DNA of 64,000 nucleotides from Sapria himalayana (GCA_029783825.1 JAREIK010010474.1:1-64000), one strand, 5' to 3'; shown: positions 1 through 11,642, counted from the stretch's first letter. Notes: generated from the sequence alone by a model not told the origin. Numbers and translations are program-made.

Positions 1-556
1 TTATATTCTATATCATTAGCTATATTAAGGTTAACTCGGATCATGAGTTTTTCATTTAACTTGGATAGTCATAATGTCTTGCTTTAAGCCACTCATGACT
101 TGTAGGATCAAATATAATTTAGGCCTACTATCAATGTTAATTGAATAATAGGTCGCACATTAAGAACAAATAATAATGGTTATGGTTCTTCACTCTCTAT
201 AGTAATTTAAAATGATGAGATTATTTTAAATCATAAATAACAATTAATTATTATTAAATTCAAATTTAATTTTGAGAAATTTTAAATTCATGATTTAAAT
301 AAATAATTAATTTGTTATATTGAATTTGAGTTTTAATGAATAAATTCATTTAAATGGGGGTTTTAAGGATTTAAATTTAAGTTGTTATTATTTAAAAGAG
401 TTATATATATATAATTAAATTCATTTATGACTAAAACCCTAGCATACATGTGTATATATATGAAAGACATATTTGATGCAAGTAGTCATCTTTTATAAAA
501 CAGAGAGAAACCAAGTATAGAATTGTTAATATAATTGAGAAGTATAGTATAAATAT

Positions 557-960
557 TTAATGAAAACTCTGAAAAAAGTCGAATGATCCAAAAAGATATA
601 TTATAATATATAATGGAGAGAACACATACCAGAAGACACTATATAATTTGAGATTAATTATCAATTTGATGTCTTTTTCAATAGAGTGAAGATTGAACCT
701 CGATGAGATCATTCTAACCTTTCTCTTATAATAAATATCCAATTGATCAATTACGCACATAAAAGCTATTATTGAAGATTTATTAGTTAAAGTTAATATA
801 TTTATTTTAATCATGGATTTTATGGTGTTGAATATGGAGGAAGAATAAAATAATCTATTGATCTCGAAATAGCCATTTTTAACTACTTGACAAACCCTCA
901 TTGATGTCAATAATAGAGTTTTCACACTTTGTATAGGTAAAAAGCAGGTAAATTTCAATA
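557..960 (+). pseudogene. Retropepsin (gypsy aspartic protease) relic, copy 1
   Basis: The conceptual + strand translation keeps the family's retropepsin hallmarks despite stops. It shows a stretch like LRLIINLMSFSIE (family pattern ...GASINLMPxSI), then EDLLVKVNIFIF, then a MDFMVLNMEEE-like string, then a degraded copy of the LGRPFLATGRALIDV segment, and finally a FTLCIG-like tail. This order matches plant Athila/Tat-type gypsy proteases. The catalytic DLGAS-type triad is not intact. A long open frame on the minus strand here (558-958) is only the antisense of this relic. The reading is disrupted by several stops and by the LTR insertion immediately downstream. Confidence 0.7.
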
Positions 961-961
961 T

Positions 962-1266
962 TGTTAGTTTTCACTTATGATTGTGATTACAAATATGTTA
1001 ATCAACCATGAAATTCAGTAACATAATATATATATATATATAATATAATACCATAACATAAACACATAGAAATAACATGGTTCACAAGCTGTTCAACACA
1101 CATCTAGTTACATCTACTAGAAATAGAAAATTACTTAAGTGCTTTTAGATTAAAACCAAAAATGTTTACAGAATCCGAAGAAGAAGAGAAACCGAAAAAA
1201 ATGCGCAAAAAAATATCTCACCAATTAGAAAAATTGCACGCTCTCTCCTCTGATTGAAAAGTGCAA

Positions 1267-1299
<33 letters not shown>

Positions 1300-1450
1300 T
1301 TCTAAGTTTTGATATCAGGACGCCCGTTATTATCTATTGCTACATTCGCAGTCTCTCTCAATATTTTAATTCATGTACTTACAATAAAAAATTATAATAG
1401 AAAAGTATTTGGTTATACAAAGTAGATAATCAAAAAGATTATATACTACA
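962..1450 (-). mobile_element. Solo LTR, family S, with target duplication AATAT
   Basis: The 489-bp element begins TGTTAG and ends CTACA (TG...CA termini). It is flanked by perfect 5-bp duplications AATAT at 957-961 and 1451-1455. Removing it and one AATAT restores the alignment with the uninterrupted protease cores at about 21.5 kb and 49.25 kb. On the minus strand it shares blocks with the LTR at 62718-63296, for example the TTTTTGGTTTTAATCT block and the AACCATGTTATTTC block. It contains an internal (AT)n run near 1270-1300. No internal retroelement sequence is attached, so it is a solo LTR formed by LTR-LTR recombination. Orientation is by comparison with the other family members. Confidence 0.85.
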
Positions 1451-2399
1451 AATATTTACAAAGGCATCTAGAGTTTGACTTTGATGAAATTGATTGTTGG
1501 AAGATAGATAATTTATTCTACACAATATGGCAACAAAATATGGATATTAGGTGAAAAGATGACGAAGATGTCATGGAAGAGAAAAAATGAAGTTATGAAA
1601 GTGAAGATGAAATTGAGGAGGATGACTGCTATGAAGTCATGACATTCTTCAAAGTTATACCTTTAAAAAGCTCACAAGAAGAGTACTCCTAAGATATACA
1701 AAATCAAAGTGAAATGCCTACATTCTTTTCGCAATTATATAGAGAATAAGATGTATAGGATTGAGAGAATATATGAATATTAAAAATAGAGGTAGAATAT
1801 CAACTAGTAACTGATGAAATTATAAAGGAATATCTAGTGAAAACAAAAATTCTAGAGGATCAGAAAGAAGGAAAAAAATGATACAACAATGAAAATCCCA
1901 CCTTTGACCAGCATCAAGATTTTGAAGATACATAAACTATAGGAAGAAGCCGTGACAAATCTCAGTCCTGACTTAGGAGATCTAGAAAGAAAAAGCCCAA
2001 AATGTAGCCTAAAAAAACTATAGCAATCAAATAGTATGGCATCTAGATAGGACGAAGCCAAATAAGTAAGCTTAAAAGCTATGATGATCTAAAAAGCCAT
2101 AACATCCTTATAAATAGAAGAAAAAGAAGAAAGTTCTGAAAAAGAAATTAAGTAATATGATTCAATATTGAAAGAAAATTTGAGAAGAAAAAAGGAAGTG
2201 AAGAACTATACAACAAAACTAGACTCTATATCTCATATTACTGATAGATTAACACCTCGTTAATGATCTAGGCATGGACATAAAATATAGAGCTACTTGG
2301 TAGACAACCAAAAAATATATTTTTATATGATATGATAAAATAAATAATTATGTATTCATTAACATAGATAATTATATTATTTTAATACCCACCCCACCA

Positions 2400-5060
2400 A
2401 TAATCTCCCATTGTGTAGAGATGACTAGGCTATTGGATTTCTTGCTGAACACCCCCTTAGGCTTCTTTATTGCTGCTAAGTTTCTTTCATTTACTTTTTC
2501 TAACCTCGCTTTCTCAAAATTATGATTCTAGTTCTCTCTATCTTTGGGTCAAGAGGTGTTAGTATAATCCTAGAGTTTTTGCTCATGAAGATTATGGCTA
2601 TAAAAAATAAAGATTATGGCTATAAAGATTATTAAAAATGTGACACAAGATGAGTAATGCAATTCAAAGTACAAAAATTTATTATTCAAACTACTAAAAA
2701 CAATATCTTTTTGAAGGATATTTATGTCAACTAAAGTTGATTAGCCAAACAAAATAATCTCTGATAGTCATGTCAGAAACTTATTGTGACATTATTATAA
2801 TGTCTAATTTTTAGGATTAGAGAATATCGCAAAAGCTCGTTGATGGATAGTTTCTCATCCAACATAATTTCGTAAGTATATTGATCGTACAAGTAGTATA
2901 GCAGACTTTTTCCAAATAACAATCCAATAGTGATTATATATGCACATTGATCAAACAATAGTGTACCAACTATTGATCTAGTCAGAAAAATAAAAATATT
3001 TTTTTGGAAATAATCTTAGATTATGGGGTTGGTAATTTTATTATGCATAATAACCTATCTAATTTATTTTGTTATTATTATTCTCATTACAAAATAAATG
3101 TTGGATTATTATGTAAATATTCTAGTGCCGTATTGGCATAAAAGATGGTTTTCATCTATTTGATCCTCTCCATTGATGGTTCCCTCATAAAAATCTTTTG
3201 AGTATTTTATCACTAAAAAAAATTATTCATGCATGAGAGTCATTCACAATTCTTTACCTCTAACACAACTCATTGACTACCTTTCTTTGTTGTTTAGTAT
3301 ATAAATTATTATTCTCTAACCTAATGGGTCATAAAGAAGTGAACTATTTGGAATTAAAAGTGTTTATTATTTTAGCTTTATAAGTATCATACTCATGATA
3401 ATTAATATATGTTTTCTCTCAAATATCACCAGTAGGAGTTAAATGAAAGAATGTAACTCACATGACTATCACCACATTTTGAGTCACCTCGACTCATACG
3501 TATCTAATGGCTTACTCATCATCAACTACCATGATGACATGGGACTTACACACTAAATTTAAAACTCTTATAAAAATATTTAATAAAACCCCCACATCAA
3601 TTGAGGATTAGTTCATATTGGATATATATAATGGGATTGGTCTATAAAAGTATTCATATTTTTGATTTCATGAGCATCATACTCACATGATTAATTTTCC
3701 CTCAAAGTAAGGTTTTGTTATATAAGTTTGCCTCTCGCATCACTTTTAGAAGGGCTATCACTTCCTTACTTTATTTATGTATGATTGTGTTTTATGACTT
3801 ACCTATTACTATTTATCATAATAATATACAAAAATATACTAACAGTAAAATTTTAATTTTATTTTTAAATAAAAATAATATGACCACTATTTTGCCGGAT
3901 ATTAGAAAAGATTTTAGTTGAGATAATTTAGCTGACCTCAATTTAGTTTCAAACATAAAATTCATTAATTATTTAACTATCACCTAAAATAAAATACACT
4001 AATACACGACATTAATTAATCAGATGTTAAAGAAAAAATTATTTGAGATAATTTGAAATATATCTTATAAAACTTTAGATTCCTAGTAGTAACCCTAAAA
4101 GTATCTGGAAATTAAAATTCTAAACCCATAATTTAATTTGTGTAACTCATATATGCCCCTAGGTGATAGTGAGAATTTATATCTCCATTTAGAATTTATG
4201 GTTGTACATTGTATCACCACTTTGCTCTTGAAGCTCCACAAAAGTTGAGCAATTTTTTATCCAAAAGAATAGTTTTTTCACCTCTTTGTTCACGTCGTCA
4301 CTCCTCTTTTTTTTTGGCTCTATGTTCTGTTTTATACTTAAACAATTGTGTTCGTTTTTTAAGTAGGAAGGCGTGGTGTTATGGAAGAGTCACAATTTTC
4401 GCTTTGTGTTTATGTAACACAAAGTTACAATACTAGAGAATAATCATGGTTTTGATCTCTTTCTTATTTAGGTTTGTCACGACAATAAAAATATTCATGG
4501 CTCGTGCAATTCCTTTCTATAATATAAAGTTTTAGTTAAAAATGACTATGAGTCATATAGTTCTACTATAAATAAAGGTGTCAAATATGTCTTGTCATAT
4601 CGAAATGACTTATTTTTTAGGCCCAACTGGAACAACATTCCATGCAAGTGGGCAGCCCAGCATAGCCCACTGGCATGTCTTTTTCATCGGTTGTGTTAGG
4701 TCATGCCAAGTCGAGTCAAGCCTAGCCAAGCTAGCTTGAAATGTTGTGCCTCGTAGCTGACATGAGACTGGTCTAGGCATGTCTCTAAACTGTGTCATGT
4801 CATTCTAGGCATAGCTATCATGTTGTGCCCTGTGCCTTACTTCGGCCACTTGACAGTCGACACATCTAACTCTAACACGAAATCATGGCAATAAGTATTT
4901 GTCATGACTCATGCATTTTTACTATGTAACCTAAAGTCACACTAGGAATAGCCTCAATTTTGGTCTTTTCTCTGGAGCAAAGAATTATAATTTTAGAAAT
5001 AGTTGGAACACAGATAAATACTTTTTGTAACTCTCTATATTCAAAAGTGATGGTGCTAAA
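2400..5060 (-). repeat. Composite-repeat flank L, copy 1 (inverted)
   Basis: This is the reverse complement of the flanks at 17,760-20,470, 45,580-48,300 and 58,800-61,400. Landmarks are a motif with TGAGTCACCTCGACTCAT near 3,480, a TATA-like TATAAAAG at 3643-3650, and a purine/pyrimidine-rich segment of GGCCCAAC/GGCATG motifs at 4,610-4,800. No protein domain is present. It is probably the 3' LTR of the gypsy core that precedes it, because a diverged relative flanks the other side of the core in copies A and B. The exact termini could not be fixed. Confidence 0.6.
3643..3650 (+). promoter_or_regulatory. TATA-like box in flank L, copy 1
   Basis: TATAAAAG lies in the sense orientation of the adjacent gypsy core. 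The same octamer is kept on the minus strand at 19296-19303 (copy A) and 47057-47064 (copy B), and is mutated in copy C near 60,365. If the flank is an LTR, this would be its core promoter. Function is inferred from position and conservation only. Confidence 0.4.
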
Positions 5061-5890
5061 AAAATTATGACTTATGTTAAAATATATAGTATATATACTC
5101 ATATATATCACTATATTTCTAAACATTTTTAAAAACTTATATATATAAATCTATCTATATAAATGTTTTTAAAAACATACATATATAAGCATATATATAT
5201 ATATATATAAATAATGTACATATAAACCTATATATGTAAACTTATATATATACATGTATATATATAACCTTAATTATATGCGTGTGCGTGTGCGTGTTTG
5301 TGTGTATATGTATATTTATATGTATAACTATATATATATAATCCTATTTATATAAACTATTATATATATGTGTGTTATATAACCTTAAATTTATGTGTGT
5401 GTGTGATATATATGTTTCTATATACATTTATATAGATTTATATAATTATATATATGTTTATTTAATAATAATTTGTTTAGATTTAAACATATATAATTTT
5501 ATAAACATATATAATATATTTTTTAAAATGAACATATTTTTTGTGTCTAAGTTATAAACATAAGATTTTCATATACTAGGATTGAATTTATTAACATCCT
5601 TAATGTAAACTGTTTTTGCAAGTGAACATTTCAAAAAAAAAAAAATTAGTGTTTCAATTTGATGAGAAGAGAATAGGGGAATAGAAATTATATACCAACC
5701 ATGATTTATGTGACATGCGAGAAGAGAAAAGGAGACTGGTTTTTTTTTTTTGTATAATTTTTTTTTGGTGGTATTAAATACTTCTAGTGGAAGTTTTGGT
5801 TTCAAAGAGGAAATAATTCTTTTTTTTTAATTTGGGTGGAAGCGGAGCCACATATCCGTCTACTTTTATTTGTGTATCATGCCTAAACAA
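5060..5890 (-). repeat. Microsatellite-rich block M, copy 1 (short, inverted)
   Basis: Dense TA, TATG and TG/CA dinucleotide tracts lie at 5,100-5,520. They are followed by a T-rich segment that is conserved among all copies (5,569-5,890, compare 15,120-15,440 and 56,215-56,530). The block is about 0.8 kb here against about 2.6 kb in copies A to C, so it has either contracted here or expanded there. Open frames inside are simple-repeat artefacts. Confidence 0.65.
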
Positions 5891-6015
5891 TAAAAAAAAT
5901 TTAAAAATGCTTTATAACATTCAATTCATTAGGATGTGACATATCAAACCCGGTCTGTCCCAAGCAAAGTAATTGGGGCTCTAATTATAAATCTATCCCA
6001 TATGAATCCCACATT
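5890..6015 (-). repeat. Conserved junction block J, copy 1
   Basis: This short, relatively GC-rich block contains (minus strand) an ATTAGAGCCCCAATTACTTT segment followed by a GGGACAGACC motif. The same block sits in front of the microsatellite region at 14,975-15,120, and in front of the T-rich tract at 26,605-26,745. It marks an outer edge of the composite repeat. Its function is unknown; it could be one terminus of a larger element. From 6,015 to about 6,360 nothing is recognised. Confidence 0.6.
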
Positions 6016-6518
6016 TAGCGCAATTAGGTAAAATTATCAAACAAAATGATTTAATATCATGTTCAATCTAGGATATAATTATTCACCCTTGCTTTTCCTC
6101 CATTTTGCATCTCTCCTCCCACCACCTCCACTTGACCTTCTTCCTATTTCCTTGTTTATGATTCTCATGTATCCTTATTTTAAAGATTATCAGCCTCTTC
6201 TCATTTTTTATATAGGTTAATGACTCACCATAACTCTGAGTTCATTACATTAGCATAGTTTTATTGATTTAAAAACCTTAATTGACTCCACGAATTTCAA
6301 CAATGAAATGTATATTTTTTATTAATTAATAAATATTATCATTAAAATTTTTTATTTCTTTTAGGTTATCATTCATCCCAACTTGTTTATCTAAGTTGTT
6401 TCAAACAAGGAAAGTTTGAGATTGACTATATAGAAGCCATATAAAAGATCAATTTGACATGAATTTCTTTGTTTCCTATTCTTCTCGGAGAAATGCAACA
6501 ATTATTTTCCACGGAATA

Positions 6519-7022
6519 TGTTGGGCAATTTTGATTCTATATTTGTGATATATGACAACAGAAATAGCAAATGATATTATCAGCAATTACAATCAAATCA
6601 TGGCTGAATCAAAAATGAAATATCACAAACAAGTATTTCATTAGTTCAACACGACTAGCTACAATCACTAGAAAAAATGCTTGTTTGCAGATTAAATCAA
6701 AAATTGTTCAAAATTCTTACTAGGTCACATAAACATAAAATTATGCAGAGAGGAAGAGATCAACAGTGTCACACCATGAAAAATAACAGCCCAAAAAATA
6801 TAAAATAAATATAATTTATATTAATATAATTTTTGTTTAATTAAAAAGAGTGGGTCGGATTACTTGGATGGGTTAGGCCCCTCCAAATTCTTCTGCTTGC
6901 TGACTGTGCAGCGGGATCTCTGTTAGTATTTTTGGCCTTTTAATATTTTCTTTGTATTTTTATAAAAATAAAAAAAGAAATTTAGTTATACAAAACTGAA
7001 TCAAAATAAATTATAAATCTTA
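6519..7022 (-). mobile_element. Solo LTR, family S, older copy
   Basis: This insertion of about 500 bp begins TGTTGGGC. It is absent from the inverted partner near 30.4 kb, so it entered after the duplication or was lost there. Its minus strand carries the family's GC-richer block (GATCCCGCTG...CAGTCAG followed by GGGCCTAACCCAT), which matches 62,850-62,920 of the LTR at 62718-63296. It also carries the TTTGATTTAATCTGCAA and GTAGCTAGTC blocks. The right end and the target duplication are degraded, so the 3' limit is approximate within about 10 bases. Confidence 0.7.
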
Positions 7023-7529
7023 ATAATTTATTTTTCACCCTAATTTTCTTATTAGACAAGTTGATTGGGTCACTCCTTTAAAGTGAGGTCATCATAGGCA
7101 TACTTTATTATAAGCTAGAAACAAAAATACTAGTAACTAAAAATATTCTCATTAAATTACATATACAATCCAATTATACCATCTCAAGTTGGCACAACAA
7201 AATTCTCACTATCCTATATGACATACCAAAATAAAAAAGTTAAATGTTGCCAACAAAAAAAATATTTTTGCTTATAATATTATTGCTAGTATATTTTTCC
7301 AACCAATTTAAATTTTTTCAAATACATATCATCTCAAATGATAATATACATATGTGTTTTGACTTAATGCAAAACTTTCGATAAATATTTTACTCTATAG
7401 TGCCATATAGTATATAAGTTATTATTATACATATTTGTAGCTTATATTTTCCAAGAAACCACTATCCATCCAAAGGTAATATATATTTTTTGATACCAAG
7501 TGTTGGAAACAAGTGGGATCACCATGAAA

Positions 7530-8075
7530 ATCAACACTCATTATATTTTTGTTAGTATAATTCTGTTAATGTTATATTTATGGTAGAATTGCTTATATAA
7601 GTTTGATAGTGATTAAAGAATAATATCATTCAGAGTATCATTATCAATCTCAGCTTCAATCATCTCTAATTCAAAAAAATTAATTAGTTTGAGAACATGA
7701 TTATCCACTAGAGTGCTTTCAGTCATTGTAGTATTCATCACAACCATGGCTTATATGACTAGGAGAATGAGTCTTTTTCAAAATATTTTAAAATTTGACA
7801 TGTCATGGGTAGTAGCTATGGACTGATGCTGATGGTAAAATATATGATATTTGTAAGCCAAAATTATTATGTTCACATCCCATTAGCTACCTTTTTCTCA
7901 AAAGATTTGGTTTCCTCATTAGTTTTCACTTAATAAGAATTTTACAGGCATATGAATACAAACTTATAGTTCTCGTTAGTTAAAACAATGCTAAGATTTG
8001 TTTTCTAGTCTGTATAATTGGTTCCATTAAATTTATTCTCTTTGAAAATGGTGATGATGAGTTTGAAATATATTT
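7530..8075 (-). pseudogene. Ty1/copia Gag relic (antisense)
   Basis: The minus-strand translation gives a recognisable copia Gag (UBN2/retrotran_gag type): FNGTNYTD, then KTNLSIVLTNENYKF (family pattern NGxNYxxWKxNLxIVLxxENYKFVL). It continues with an ISISP...LLPMT segment out of frame, then MTESTLVDNHVLKLI (family pattern GTSVREHVLKMI), EAEIDNDTLNDIIL, and NLYKQFYHKYNINR. Stops and frameshifts interrupt it. It has the same domain order as the relic at 29,180-29,760. It encodes no intact protein. Confidence 0.75.
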
Positions 8076-8424
8076 TCCAAAATCATTTACAATGAGATTA
8101 TCAAGTTGTGTTGATAGGTGTGTTACAAGAGAGAAAATTCATTTAATATTACAAATACACAGAAATATCCATTTGTGTATAGATATTGTTTCAAAATTTA
8201 AAGAATTTTTAGAATTAAAACACACTAAAATTTACACATTTATATTTACTGATAAAGCATAATTAAAAATAAATTAATCAATAATTTTTAATAGAATCAT
8301 AAACAAGAGGACATGGTAACTCTCAAAAATATAATTCATATTTTATTTGATCATATATCAATATTTGATGGGAGAACATATTGTATTATGGTATCCAACT
8401 CGAGTTGGATGAGAATGATCTACA

Positions 8425-8563
8425 AAATAATGGTGATATTGATGTTCAATCAATTCGTTCAACTAATAATTTAGTATATTTATTTACCAAGGCTCTACCT
8501 ACTACAATATTTGAAAGGCTAGTTCATAGCATTGGAAATCATAGGCTTAGAGATTTAAAGTGA
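8425..8563 (+). pseudogene. Ty1/copia RNase H C-terminal fragment
   Basis: The residues NNGDIDVQSIRSTNN, LFTKALPTTIFERLVHSIG and RLRDLK are the characteristic C-terminus of copia RNase H, where the family usually reads NGEIDVxxIRSTDNLADLFTKALPTxxFEKLVxxIGMRRLxDL. The stop falls at the normal family end point. The fragment is preceded by unrelated or inverted sequence, so only the last 45 or so residues of pol remain. The open frame begins earlier, at an ATG at 8381 inside unrelated sequence; that start is fortuitous. A polypurine tract and LTR follow at the normal distance. Confidence 0.85.
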
Positions 8564-8665
8564 TGTTTTATATTATACTTTTTTTTTCTTCACCATGGTT
8601 TTATCCAACAGGGTTTTCCTGGTAAGGTTTATAATGAGGCAGTATCATGGACATCCAAGGGAGAG

Positions 8666-8968
8666 TATTATGAATATTATGGATGTCTATAAACTCTTTT
8701 TTAATCTCTTGATTATTAATATTCTTGTGACTTTTATTATTCATAGATTAATATGTATTAATTGGCATGTATTAATATGTATTCATTGGTATATTTATTT
8801 GTGTATTGATGTATATATTTATTGACGTATTTATACACATAGTATCATATCCATGTATTAAACCTTATAAATAGGGAGCATTTGTATGAGTCAATATATA
8901 CTTAAAGGAATAAGATCTCTCTCATATTTCTACTATATCTCACTCTCTTGTCATTCTATTTTATAATA
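8666..8968 (+). mobile_element. Ty1/copia 3' LTR of the truncated element
   Basis: A polypurine tract (CCAAGGGAGAG, 8655-8665) lies about 90 bases after the RNase H stop. It is followed by a sequence starting TATTATGAATATTATGG, a mutated TGTTATGAA-type LTR start. The LTR runs about 300 bp to a TTATAATA end near 8,968, where composite-repeat sequence (flank R) begins. It has a clear TATA box and a downstream pyrimidine-rich (TCTCTCTCAT, CTCACTCTCTTGTC) stretch typical of copia R/U5. No 5' LTR is seen, so the element is 5'-truncated. Confidence 0.7.
8866..8873 (+). promoter_or_regulatory. TATA box of copia LTR
   Basis: TATAAATA followed by GGGAGCATT occupies the expected position about 100 bases before the LTR end. 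It would be the start-site signal of the LTR promoter. Activity cannot be judged. Confidence 0.5.
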
Positions 8969-10524
8969 TATTTCAAATTATTTCATATGAATTCCTCCTC
9001 AATGTTAGGCTAAATTGATATTTATATTTGGTGTATTTTATTTCTTATGATGGATATATAATTGATAGATTTTATGTTTGATTTGTATTATCATTTGAAC
9101 TGATAAATGAAATTATTATTTAGAATTAAAATTAGGATTTTACTATTAGTATATTTATGCAAAAAAATATAATAGATGGTGACACATAAGCCATAAATCA
9201 TATTCGTGCATAAATATAAAATAAGGTAATAACTCTTTCAAAAGTGATGTATGAAATAAACTTATACGTCAAAACTCAACGTTGAGACAAATTTAATCAT
9301 GAGTATGTAGCTTAAGAAGTCAATCCAATATAAATATCTTAGATAAACCGTCTCTTAATTGATACGAGAGTTTGTCTAAAATGTTTCTTAGAGTTTTACA
9401 TTAGTGTGGGTGTCACGTGTCATCATGATGAATAATGATAGCCAAACTATATGATACAAATGAGTGGAGGTGACTCTTAAGGTGATAATTTTCTGAGTTA
9501 TTTTTTATCGGATGACTCATACTCGTGAGATTTGAGAGAATACTTTAATTATCACAATATGAAACTTTGAAAACTAAGCGTACAAATATTTTTAATATCA
9601 TATAGTTTATCACTTTATAATATATGAGATCAAAGATTAAGAATATATACTAAGCAACCATTAAAGACCATTGATGAATTAACTAAAAGATGTGGAATTA
9701 AAATGAATCTCGAGCAGAGATAATTTATTATTTTAATGCTAATGTCCCAATGAGATAGCTATGAGAAAACCTTTTATTGAGGAAGACTCAATAAATGAAA
9801 ACCACCTTTTAAGCCAGAAAGTGCTATAATTTTTTTTTACAATAATCTAACTTTAAATATATAATCAATAATAATAAAAATTAGACAATTTTGATAGGTC
9901 AATATACATAAAGAAATGACCAACCCAAGATTCTAAAAATGTCATTAGAAACATAGTTTTATCTTTCAGATTAGAATAACAAATGACTTACTCTTAATTG
10001 ATCAAACTACTTATATAATTTCTATGAGATCTATATATGGACAAAAATTAACTTTACTTACATAGCCCATTTACTTGACCTATATTGAATAAAAGACACT
10101 CATCCAATAAACTTTTAAAATATTATTTAATTTTAAAAACTAGTCATCATAATAAAGTCATAACACTTCCTATGAGAAATTAAGACCACTATATTAATTA
10201 TATTAATAGGGAATTTCAACTTAAGCTCTCTTTATTATCTTACTTTTGCTAGGGTACATTGCGTCCTTCTCTCTTTTCTCTTGTATTCAGTATGTGCATG
10301 CTAGTTTTTCTCTCATTATCTTAGTTTGCACATAGCCCATCTCTATATATAATGTGGTTTTTGAATAAAGTAGGCATCAACTTAATACCCTGCACATTGC
10401 ACAAAGCTCACATAGTAGAGAAGACTCGCTTAATTTTTGCCAACTTTTTTCCAACCCCAATCTTGGAATGTTAAGACTCCATTTCTGTGAAAGTTAAACA
10501 AACATATATAGACATATATTATCT

Positions 10525-10590
<66 letters not shown>

Positions 10591-10840
10591 TTATGTGTGC
10601 ATGTGTACAGACATATATAATTGTATATATATATACCAATATTGTTGTATATATAATTTATGTGAGGGAGGGAGGATCAAATAACAACCTTACACAATTT
10701 TTTTTTGTATTGAGCAGTATGATATATGCAGGGGAGAGAGTATATTTTTCCAACTAAAAAAATAAGTTTTTTCTGATACGTTATCAAACAAAAAGCCAAT
10801 TTCACATGCTAACCAATTGTAATCCCAATAGTCAATGGAA
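8950..10840 (+). repeat. Composite-repeat flank R, copy 1
   Basis: This is closely related to 52,150-54,120 and, with internal deletions, to 24,840-25,380. It is more distantly related to flank L, for example around the TTAGTATATTTATG and GACTCATACT motifs. No protein domain is present. It ends with a CTTTTCTCTTGTATTCAGTATGTGCATG segment, a TATATATAATG-like TATA sequence near 10,345, and a CA/TA/TG microsatellite. The 5' part of this flank that is present at 51,400-52,150 is missing here, and the copia LTR abuts instead. Confidence 0.6.
10525..10590. repeat. Compound palindromic microsatellite (AC)12(AT)9(GT)12
   Basis: An uninterrupted AC run (10525-10548), AT run (10549-10566) and GT run (10567-10590) together form a nearly perfect self-complementary 66-base sequence able to extrude as a cruciform or hairpin. 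Frames translating it as TH/YI/CV repeats are artefacts. Confidence 0.9.
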
Positions 10841-11642
10841 CCTTAGAGCAACTCCAACGGAAGTTTTTATCAGGGGTGTCATCCCCGTAACTCTGAAATA
10901 GCACCCAAGCCACAAAAAACAATGTTTCAACAGAGATGCATCAAAGTTAACAAAATGTCATTCATGAAAGTAGAGTGTCATATTTGGCAACTTTAGAGAG
11001 AGATGCAGAAGGATACAAAATCATCATTGATGGCTCTTTTGCATCTCAATGGCTATATTATATTTTAATTTCTTTACAAATATAGAGATTCAAATTGAAA
11101 GAAACTTACCTCGAATTCTTGCCTTTGAAACCCTAGCTTTCCTGAATCTGTTAGTTTTTCTAAACCTTAGCCTGAACCCTGGCCATTGTTGTCATTTTGT
11201 AGAAAGCCATCATAAAAAGGGAGGAAGAGAAAGAAAGAAACAAAGAGGAAGAGAGCCATTGTGCAGAGAGCCGTTATATGAAAAGAGGAATAGGAAAATA
11301 AAGAAGGAGAAGGAAGTGGAAGAAATCCAAACAAAAAAAATGGTGTTTGCCTTCTCTCAATTTAAATTTTGATTTTTAAATTAAAATATATAAATTACTC
11401 ATTTTTTTAACTTGATTATAAATTTTATATTTTTTTTAAATTGCTCATTTTTTAAATTGATTATAAATTTTTAATGAAATAAATTGCTCACTTTTTAAAT
11501 TGACAAATTGATTTATTTTAGATTTAAATTGATAAATTGCTAATTCTTTAAATTAATTACAAATTTTATAATTTATAGATTTATTTGTATACTTTATAAA
11601 TTGTTCATTCTTTAAATTGATTATAATTTTTATTTGTAGATA

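Larger units (their letters stand above)
1..2400 (+). mobile_element. Ty3/gypsy gag-protease core, composite repeat copy 1 (inverted copy)
   Basis: This is the internal core of the composite repeat, with its coding sense on the + strand, opposite to copies A, B and C. The retropepsin relic is at 557-956. It resumes at 1451 after a solo LTR insertion. Acidic, lysine-rich residue runs follow to about 2,200, with many stops. The gag part expected upstream lies beyond the window start. Positions 1-550 are AT-rich with no recognised domain. No reverse transcriptase or integrase follows before the flank begins near 2,400. Homology to the cores near 21 kb, 49 kb and 62 kb was seen by eye on the opposite strand. 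Confidence 0.7.
6360..8420 (-). mobile_element. Ty1/copia gag-region fragment, inverted partner of the 28.8-30.5 kb fragment
   Basis: This fragment is the reverse complement of 28,800-30,530 with one large difference: a solo LTR of about 500 bp at 6,519-7,022 is present here and absent there. Shared landmarks are the gag relic, a segment reading TGGATGGATAGT near the 7.47/29.8 kb positions, and the end near 8,420 at a TCGAGTTGGATGAGA sequence (TCGAGTCGGATGAGA in the partner). It abuts an RNase H fragment of the opposite polarity at 8,425, so this is a rearranged or nested copia assembly and not a single element. Confidence 0.7.

Noticed and set aside
557..958. 133-residue open frame on the minus strand, with relatives at 21,554-21,926 and 49,201-49,687
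   Set aside because: It is antisense to the gypsy retropepsin relic. Recurrence reflects repeat copies, and the sense strand carries the recognisable protein family.
4209..4436. Recurrent short frames containing YHHFA...LSNFL...PLCS (also at 18,638-18,820, 46,338-46,541 and 59,662-59,868, minus strand)
   Set aside because: They are the same position in four copies of flank L. Starts, ends and frames are not conserved and no domain is recognised, so shared DNA explains them.
5569..5805. Frames with shared residues in block M leads (5,569-5,805 minus strand, 56,242-56,520 plus strand)
   Set aside because: Similarity follows the nucleotide repeat and indels break the frame between copies. No known domain.
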